This document shows positions 6,133 through 10,836 of a DNA stretch of 10,836 bases, piece after piece; position 1 is the first letter of the stretch, and every line of letters begins with the position of its first letter. The DNA comes from a bacterium (GTDB taxonomy: Bacteria > Eremiobacterota > Eremiobacteria > Baltobacterales > Baltobacteraceae): positions 1-10,836 of the forward strand of contig JAJXVC010000045.1 in the NCBI GenBank assembly GCA_021782295.1, in the 5' to 3' direction. Below the pieces are notes generated by a model. The model was not told the origin of the DNA. It did no database searches and worked only from the letters and a program-made list of their open reading frames with translations. A program made the position numbers and the translations under genes.

Positions 6133-7713
6133 GTGGCACGCTCGATCAACGCTAGCGGGATTCCGCTCGAACTGTTTTACGACGCAGCGCAGGGCGTCGC
6201 GCACGATCTCGGCCCGCCGGGAACGTTCCCCTTCGGGCGCGCCATCCGTGCCGATCAATATCGCGGACGTCTCTGGACGATGCGCCAGTACGCCGGTTTT
6301 GCAACCGCCGCCGAATCGAACGAGCGTTACCGCTACCTCCTTGCGCGCGGGCAGACGGGGCTCTCGGTCGCCTTCGATCTCCCGACGCAACTCGGATACG
6401 ATTCCGATGCAAGCGTCGCGCGCGGCGAGGTCGGAAAGGTCGGCGTCGCGATCGACTCCATCGAGGATATGGAGACGCTGCTTCACGAGATTCCGCTCGC
6501 CGACGTAACGATCTCGATGACGATCAACGCCCCAGCATCGATTCTACTCGCGATGCTGCTCGCGGTCGCGCGGCGCCGCGGCATTCCCTTCGACCGGCTC
6601 GGCGGCACGATTCAGAACGACGTCCTCAAAGAGTACGCGGCCCGCGGCACCTATATTTATCCGCCGAAATCTTCGATGCGCTTGGTCACCGACGTTATGG
6701 CGTACTGCGCGCGTGAAGTGCCGCAGTGGAACACGATCTCGATCAGCGGCTACCACATTCGCGAAGCCGGCTCGACTGCGGTCGAAGAGATCGCCTTCAC
6801 GTTAGCAAATGCGAAGGCCTATCTGCAGTCGGCGCGCGATGCCGGCATCGATCTCGATAGCATCGCTCCGCGTCTCTCCTTCTTCTGGAACGCGCACAAC
6901 GATTTCTTCGAAGAGATCGCAAAGTTCCGTGCCGCACGGTATCTGTGGGCGCATATCACGCGCGACGAATTCGGCTGTCGCGACCCGCGTTCGCAAATGT
7001 TGCGCTTTCATACGCAGACCGCCGGTTCCACGCTGGCGGCGCAAGAACCGGAGAACAACGTCGTCCGCGTCACGCTGCAGGCGCTCGCTGCCGTTCTCGG
7101 CGGAACGCAGTCGCTGCACACCAACGGACAGGATGAGGCACTCGCGCTGCCGACCGCTCGCAGCGCGAAACTCGCCCTGCGCACGCAGCAGATCATCGGT
7201 TACGAAAGCGGCGTCGCCGATGTCGTCGATCCGCTTGCCGGCTCCTATTACGTCGAGACGCTCACGAACGAGCTCATCGAAGCTGCGCGAGCGACGATCG
7301 CCGAGATCGACGCGCTCGGGGGCAGCATCGCGGCGATCGAGAGCGGTTGGATGCAGAGCCGCATCGGCGACTCCGCCTACCTTGCACAACAGGCAATCGA
7401 ACGCAAAGAGTCGGTCGTCGTCGGCGTCAACGCCTTCGTCGATGCCGATAGCGCCGCCGAGATGCCGACGCTCCAACGTATCGACGAGCGCGTCGAGCGC
7501 GAACAGGTGGAGCGTCTCGAGCGCTTTCGCTCGGCACGCAACGCAGGCAACGTCGCCGCGCGCCTTGCCGCCGTGCGCAGCGCCGCCGCGGGCAACGAAA
7601 ATTTGATGCCGCATTTCGTCGAGGCGGTCGACGCCGGGGCGACGCTCGGCGAGATCTGCGACGCGCTCCGTGCAGTCTTCGGCACCTATCACGCACGGGA
7701 GAGCCTCGGTTGA
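6133..7713 (+). CDS. Methylmalonyl-CoA mutase, stand-alone catalytic (large) subunit
   Basis: Catalytic TIM-barrel part of the B12-dependent mutase that interconverts (R)-methylmalonyl-CoA and succinyl-CoA. The 526 residues end after the barrel and linker ([16 protein letters not shown], 502-517), so the B12-binding domain must come from a separate protein, not found here. By alignment to the Propionibacterium enzyme from memory, the specificity residues Tyr89 and Arg207 are Tyr53 (RQYAGF) and Arg171 ([10 protein letters not shown]). These mark methylmalonyl-CoA rather than isobutyryl-CoA mutase, which has Phe and Gln there. Catalytic Gln197 and His244 correspond to Gln161 and His208. One oddity: the usual FTRGxxxTMY segment reads [10 protein letters not shown] (34-43), changing several residues expected to line the CoA channel. 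The gene starts 12 bases after pccA and overlaps the epimerase start by 4 bases. Confidence 0.93.
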   Translation: MARSINASGIPLELFYDAAQGVAHDLGPPGTFPFGRAIRADQYRGRLWTMRQYAGFATAAESNERYRYLLARGQTGLSVAFDLPTQLGYDSDASVARGEVGKVGVAIDSIEDMETLLHEIPLADVTISMTINAPASILLAMLLAVARRRGIPFDRLGGTIQNDVLKEYAARGTYIYPPKSSMRLVTDVMAYCAREVPQWNTISISGYHIREAGSTAVEEIAFTLANAKAYLQSARDAGIDLDSIAPRLSFFWNAHNDFFEEIAKFRAARYLWAHITRDEFGCRDPRSQMLRFHTQTAGSTLAAQEPENNVVRVTLQALAAVLGGTQSLHTNGQDEALALPTARSAKLALRTQQIIGYESGVADVVDPLAGSYYVETLTNELIEAARATIAEIDALGGSIAAIESGWMQSRIGDSAYLAQQAIERKESVVVGVNAFVDADSAAEMPTLQRIDERVEREQVERLERFRSARNAGNVAARLAAVRSAAAGNENLMPHFVEAVDAGATLGEICDALRAVFGTYHARESLG

Positions 7714-8114
7714 AGATCGATCACATCGCGATCGTCGTTGCCGATTTAGAGGCGACGCTCGCCATCTATACCAAGACGCTCGGCTTCGAGCAGATCTATC
7801 GGGAGACGATCGCCGACCAGGGCATCGAGGCGGTCGGCCTGCAGGCCGGGGAATCGACGATCGAGCTGCTGCGACCGCTCGACGAGGAGTCACCGATCGC
7901 CCGCTTCCGCGGAAGTGCGGCAAGCAAGCTCCACCACACGGCCTATCGCGTCGAGGATCTCGGCGCCGAGATCGCCGCCCTGCGCGCCCGGGGCGTCCGC
8001 ATGATCGACGAGCGACCGCGGAAAGGCGCGCACGGGAACCTCATTGCCTTCATCCATCCGTCCTCGACGGCGGGGGTTCTGGTCGAGCTCTGCCAGAAGG
8101 AGCGCTCCGCTTAG
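7710..8114 (+). CDS. mce: Methylmalonyl-CoA epimerase
   Basis: Converts (S)-methylmalonyl-CoA, the carboxylase product, to the (R) form used by the mutase. The 134 residues form a two-repeat vicinal-oxygen-chelate fold: the first half opens with [24 protein letters not shown] (about 3-26) and the second with [23 protein letters not shown] (about 73-95). Likely metal ligands are His5, an acidic residue in IELLRP (50-55), His76 and Glu126 (VLVELCQ), placed as in known epimerases. The TTG start overlaps the mutase stop as TTGA, typical of coupled translation; no in-frame ATG would leave the domain whole. It is the last gene of the five-gene run. The family also contains glyoxalase-like relatives, but location next to the mutase makes the epimerase call strong. 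Confidence 0.93.
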   Translation: MKIDHIAIVVADLEATLAIYTKTLGFEQIYRETIADQGIEAVGLQAGESTIELLRPLDEESPIARFRGSAASKLHHTAYRVEDLGAEIAALRARGVRMIDERPRKGAHGNLIAFIHPSSTAGVLVELCQKERSA

Positions 8115-8190
8115 GCTCCTGCGCTTCTCAACTTCTTCTTACGCTCTCCCCATCTCGGCGATACCATCCTTCCAGCAACGCCGCCCCAAG
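8115..8190 (+). terminator. C-rich, G-poor stretch after the epimerase: possible Rho-dependent termination region
   Basis: In these 76 bases I count 34 C and 11 G, a strong departure from the balanced C and G of the surrounding genes, with a long pyrimidine-rich run at about 8123-8156. C-rich, G-poor unstructured RNA is the hallmark of Rho loading sites. No hairpin with a T-run is present. The same spacer must also hold any promoter for the radical SAM gene. A weak -10-like TACCAT lies at 8162-8167. Confidence 0.3.
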
Positions 8191-8193
8191 GAG
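8188..8193 (+). promoter_or_regulatory. Ribosome binding site of the radical SAM gene
   Basis: AAGGAG ends five bases before the ATG at 8199 and supports that start. Together with the 84-base spacer it suggests that this gene is expressed separately from the upstream operon. Confidence 0.75.
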
Positions 8194-8198
8194 AGCAC

Positions 8199-9371
8199 AT
8201 GTTCAACGTCACCCGGATTCTCTGCGACCTCGAACAGCCGATGGACGGCCACCGCTACGGCCGCGGTCACGACGCCGAAAAGAGCGCCCGCGGGCGGCGC
8301 CCGGTCGTCGTCTGGAACGTCACGCGAACCTGTAACCTGCGTTGCGTCCACTGCTACAGCGATTCCGAGGCCAAGCACTACGACGGCGAACTCAACCACG
8401 AAGAGGCGCTCAAACTCGTCGACGATCTTGCCGATTACGGCGTTCCCGCGCTCCTACTCTCCGGCGGTGAACCGCTCGCGCGCCCCGATCTCTTCGAGAT
8501 CGCCCGTTACGCGCGCCAAAAGGGAATTAAACTCACCCTCTCGACCAACGGCACCCTGATCGATCGCAAACGTGCCGAAGCGATCAAAGAGACCGGCTTC
8601 ACCTACGTCGGAATCTCCTTCGACGGCATCGGTGCGACCAACGATCTCTTCCGCGGACGCCCGGGGGCATTCGAACGCGCGCATCAAGCGATTCGCGAAC
8701 TCAAGAGCGTCGGACAAAAAGTCGGCCTCCGCCTTACGCTCACTCCGCAGACGATCGCCGACCTCGACGAGATCTTCGACTTCATCGAGCGCGAAGGAAT
8801 CGAACGCGCGTGTTTCTATCACCTCGTTCCCGCCGGACGCGGTCGCGCGGCGACCACGCTCGATCTCGATGCGGCGCGCGGTGCGGTGAGTCGGATCTTC
8901 GAGCGGACGCTCGACCTTGCGCAGCGCGGCGATCCGCGCGAGATTCTCACCGTTGACAATCACGCCGATGCGCCGTTTGCCTATCTCACGCTCGCCGCGG
9001 CATCGCCGCAGCGCGCGGCGAAAGCACGCGAGATGCTGCTCTGGAACGGCGGCGCGAGCCACTCGACCGGGCGCGGCATCGGAAATATCGATTTCTACGG
9101 CAACGTGCACCCCGACCAATTCATGCAGCAGATCACGCTCGGCAACGTACGCGAACGTAAATTCAGCGAGATTTGGGAAGACGACAGCATCGCGACACTC
9201 GCCGAATTGCGCGACCGCTCGGCGCAGATTAGCGGACGTTGCGCGAAATGCAACTTCTTCGATCTCTGCGGCGGCGGCTTCCGCGCCCGTTCGCTCGGCA
9301 TGACCGGCGATATGTGGGGCTCCGACCCCGGCTGCTACCTCACCGACGAAGAGATCGCGCGGAGCGCGTAG
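8199..9371 (+). CDS. Radical SAM/SPASM-like enzyme resembling AhbC / NirJ (didecarboxysiroheme-type side-chain removal)
   Basis: The 390 residues carry the radical SAM cluster motif C45-x3-C49-x2-C52 (TCNLRCVHCYS), the GGEPL motif (89-93), STNGTLI (115-121) and ISFDG (139-143). The C-terminal part has C348-x2-C351-x5-C357 and C379, ligands for an auxiliary iron-sulfur cluster. The opening RILCDLEQPMDGHRYGRG, the segment DNHADAPFAYL (253-263), LLWNGG (280-285), GNVHPDQF (301-308) and the ending CYLTDEEIA resemble AhbC (12,18-didecarboxysiroheme deacetylase of the siroheme-dependent heme route) and the related NirJ proteins of heme d1 synthesis. No other heme or nir gene is in the window, so the function is inferred from resemblance only. 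An alternative is another SPASM-type maturase, but no small precursor peptide gene was found beside it. The gene starts with ATG behind a good Shine-Dalgarno; its end overlaps the opposite-strand gene. Confidence 0.7.
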   Translation: MFNVTRILCDLEQPMDGHRYGRGHDAEKSARGRRPVVVWNVTRTCNLRCVHCYSDSEAKHYDGELNHEEALKLVDDLADYGVPALLLSGGEPLARPDLFEIARYARQKGIKLTLSTNGTLIDRKRAEAIKETGFTYVGISFDGIGATNDLFRGRPGAFERAHQAIRELKSVGQKVGLRLTLTPQTIADLDEIFDFIEREGIERACFYHLVPAGRGRAATTLDLDAARGAVSRIFERTLDLAQRGDPREILTVDNHADAPFAYLTLAAASPQRAAKAREMLLWNGGASHSTGRGIGNIDFYGNVHPDQFMQQITLGNVRERKFSEIWEDDSIATLAELRDRSAQISGRCAKCNFFDLCGGGFRARSLGMTGDMWGSDPGCYLTDEEIARSA

Positions 9372-10836
9372 CGACTCGCTGAATATCGGGTGCGAGCGCC
9401 GGTTCGATCTCGCACTCGAAGGTCCGATCCCACGGTAACGTAATGCGCAGCGCGGCGATATGGTCGCGCGGCGCGAGCGCGGCGAGCAGCCCCGGCGCGT
9501 ATTGCCAGAGCGCTGCGCGCGCGAGGCGTTGCGTCTGCGCTGCCACCTTCGGTAACAAGTAGGTGTGATCGAAAATGCCTTCCGTTACGAGCGTCCGTTC
9601 CAGTTCGGGGCGCACCAATGCGTGAAAGTACACATCGTCGAGAATGCGGTCGAAGGTAAACGTCAACTGCGCGCGCGGATCGTAGCTCCCCAAGCGTCGC
9701 CCCGCCCCCGCGGCAACCGCCTCGGCGAGCGCAGTTCCGACGCTGTTCGCGTCGGTGTTCCAGGATGCGTACGCGTCGAGGCGCGCTGCGAGCCCGTCGC
9801 GCAGCAATCGCTGCATGAACGCGAGTTCCGCGCGATCGTTTCCCTCGAGAAAGGTGAGATCGACCAACGCCACGCGGCGCTTGCGCGCGAGCGCACGACG
9901 CATCGAGGCGAGGAACGCACGATCTTCGAGTCGCGTCGTGTGCGGGGTGCGCACCGCGAGCACGATATCGGGGCGCCGCGTCACTTCACGGCCGCCGACG
10001 AGACGCACGAGCGAGGCAATCGTCGCGCCGATCGGTTCGAACTCCAGCGGATCCTGCACCAACGCGCCCGAGGGCATCGAATAGCGCACCTCGATGCGCG
10101 GATGCCATCGCGCTTCGCGCGCCATTGCGTGCGCGACGAGTACCATTCCCAACTCATCGGCACCCGGTTCGATCGAGGATTGCTGCGGTGTGAGATCGTT
10201 GCGCTCCATCGTTTGCAGTTGGGCGATCTCCGGAACGTGCAGGCCGACGAGACCCGCGTCGTCCTGTCCGATGACGAGTCGATCGATCGTGCCGGCGGCG
10301 GTCGCAAGCAAGAGCGAACGATCGAGGGCAAGGTTGCGCGCGCGCACCGCGAGATACTCATCGAGCGCGAGCCCGGCGAGCGCGCGGAGGTGCGCCGCAT
10401 AGGCGGCGTCGCGCGCGGGAAGCGGATCGGGAAGATCGGCGTAGCGCTGAATGTAAGTCCAGATCGGGTAGGCGGCGAAAAAATGCGCCGCATCACCGAT
10501 CGGCGGCACGCCGGTCGGCGCCAACCGAACGACGGTTGCAAATGCTGCGATCCATGCGTGCGGAACGCGTTGGTGTAAGCGGCGCAGCGCGGCGAGGCGC
10601 AGATAGGCGGTCGCGTAATCGGGGCCGGGAATGCGCGAGGCGACCAACCCTCCATAGGCGAGCATATCGGTCGAGATCACCGCGCTTCCGAACCGCCGCT
10701 CGGCGCTCTGCCGATCGAGCCAGCGCCCGATCGCTGCGGGATCGCCCGCGCGCAGATAATTTCCCAGCAACGGGCGTGGCGGTTCGAGGACGGGAACGCC
10801 GGATATCGCACCGAGCATCGCGGGCAGTTGTCGCGT
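9340..10836 (-). CDS. DUF4127 family protein, N-terminus cut by window edge
   Basis: A protein of the DUF4127 family, found in diverse bacteria with no established biochemical role. The frame is open to the window edge, giving 498 visible residues. Sequence before the internal ATG at 10818 (TRQLPA) fits the family's N-terminal strand, so probably only about 10-20 residues are missing. Counting from that ATG, family landmarks are LEPPRPLLGNYLRAGD (11-26), ISTDMLAYGGLVASR (48-62), VIGQDDAGLVGLHVPE (182-197), GADELGMVLVAHAM (219-232), VDLTFLEGND (319-328) and ASWNTDANSVGTALAE (351-366). Conserved Asp, Asn and Glu in these motifs suggest a metal-dependent hydrolase-like site, but this is a guess. 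The last 32 bases overlap the 3' end of the radical SAM gene on the other strand. Confidence 0.85.
   Translation of the reverse strand, partial: TRQLPAMLGAISGVPVLEPPRPLLGNYLRAGDPAAIGRWLDRQSAERRFGSAVISTDMLAYGGLVASRIPGPDYATAYLRLAALRRLHQRVPHAWIAAFATVVRLAPTGVPPIGDAAHFFAAYPIWTYIQRYADLPDPLPARDAAYAAHLRALAGLALDEYLAVRARNLALDRSLLLATAAGTIDRLVIGQDDAGLVGLHVPEIAQLQTMERNDLTPQQSSIEPGADELGMVLVAHAMAREARWHPRIEVRYSMPSGALVQDPLEFEPIGATIASLVRLVGGREVTRRPDIVLAVRTPHTTRLEDRAFLASMRRALARKRRVALVDLTFLEGNDRAELAFMQRLLRDGLAARLDAYASWNTDANSVGTALAEAVAAGAGRRLGSYDPRAQLTFTFDRILDDVYFHALVRPELERTLVTEGIFDHTYLLPKVAAQTQRLARAALWQYAPGLLAALAPRDHIAALRITLPWDRTFECEIEPALAPDIQRVATRSARSLRR

Noticed and set aside
5506..6486. 326-codon minus-strand frame across the pccA/mutase junction
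   Set aside because: It spans two firmly identified genes on the other strand and shows no family motif.
6802..7923. 373-codon minus-strand frame over the mutase and epimerase genes
   Set aside because: Shadow frame of high-GC coding DNA, with Arg- and Asp-rich composition and no conserved motifs.
9565..10578. 337-codon plus-strand open frame antisense to the DUF4127 gene
   Set aside because: The translation is dominated by Arg, Glu and His with no domain-like pattern, and the opposite strand carries conserved DUF4127 motifs throughout.

Overview
The window is a high-GC bacterial chromosome segment. All of it is accounted for by ten protein genes and short spacers; no rRNA, tRNA, CRISPR array or insertion sequence was recognised. 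The gene content (biotin-dependent acyl-CoA carboxylase with a fused biotin carboxylase/BCCP subunit and a small epsilon-like subunit, stand-alone methylmalonyl-CoA mutase catalytic subunit, FabI, DUF4127) suggests an environmental, probably soil-type heterotroph outside the well-studied groups. A lineage such as Eremiobacterota, Chloroflexota or a relative would fit, but this is only an impression from gene style and cannot be settled from the sequence alone.

Layout, left to right. (1) 1-1371: the 3' part of a propionyl/acetyl-CoA carboxylase carboxyltransferase gene (pccB-like), cut by the window edge. (2) 1476-2240: a slipin (stomatin/SPFH membrane protein) with its own regulatory region (an ECF-sigma-like promoter and a perfect 14-bp palindrome) and visibly lower GC than its neighbours. 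(3) 2271-2564, minus strand: a YciI-like small protein, divergent from (4) 2653-3357: an exported DsrE-like protein with a Tat-like leader. (5) 3415-8114: a tight five-gene run, fabI, epsilon-like small subunit, pccA, methylmalonyl-CoA mutase catalytic subunit, methylmalonyl-CoA epimerase. These genes overlap or nearly abut, and every one starts from GTG or TTG. (6) 8199-9371: a radical SAM/SPASM-type enzyme resembling AhbC/NirJ (siroheme-derived tetrapyrrole side-chain chemistry). (7) 9340-10836, minus strand: a DUF4127 protein, cut by the right edge, whose 3' end overlaps that of the radical SAM gene by 32 bases.

The carboxylase, epimerase and mutase together form the route propionyl-CoA -> (S)-methylmalonyl-CoA -> (R)-methylmalonyl-CoA -> succinyl-CoA. 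The B12-binding small mutase subunit and the GTPase chaperone are not in the window. FabI at the head of the operon, translationally coupled to the epsilon-like gene, ties fatty-acid elongation to acyl-CoA carboxylation. This could mean that the same carboxylase also makes malonyl-CoA (inference).

I found no clear-cut new defence or mobile system. The points most worth a second look are the slipin control region, the five consecutive non-ATG starts with fabI-carboxylase coupling, the unusual CoA-binding motif in the mutase, and the AhbC-like enzyme outside any visible heme locus.
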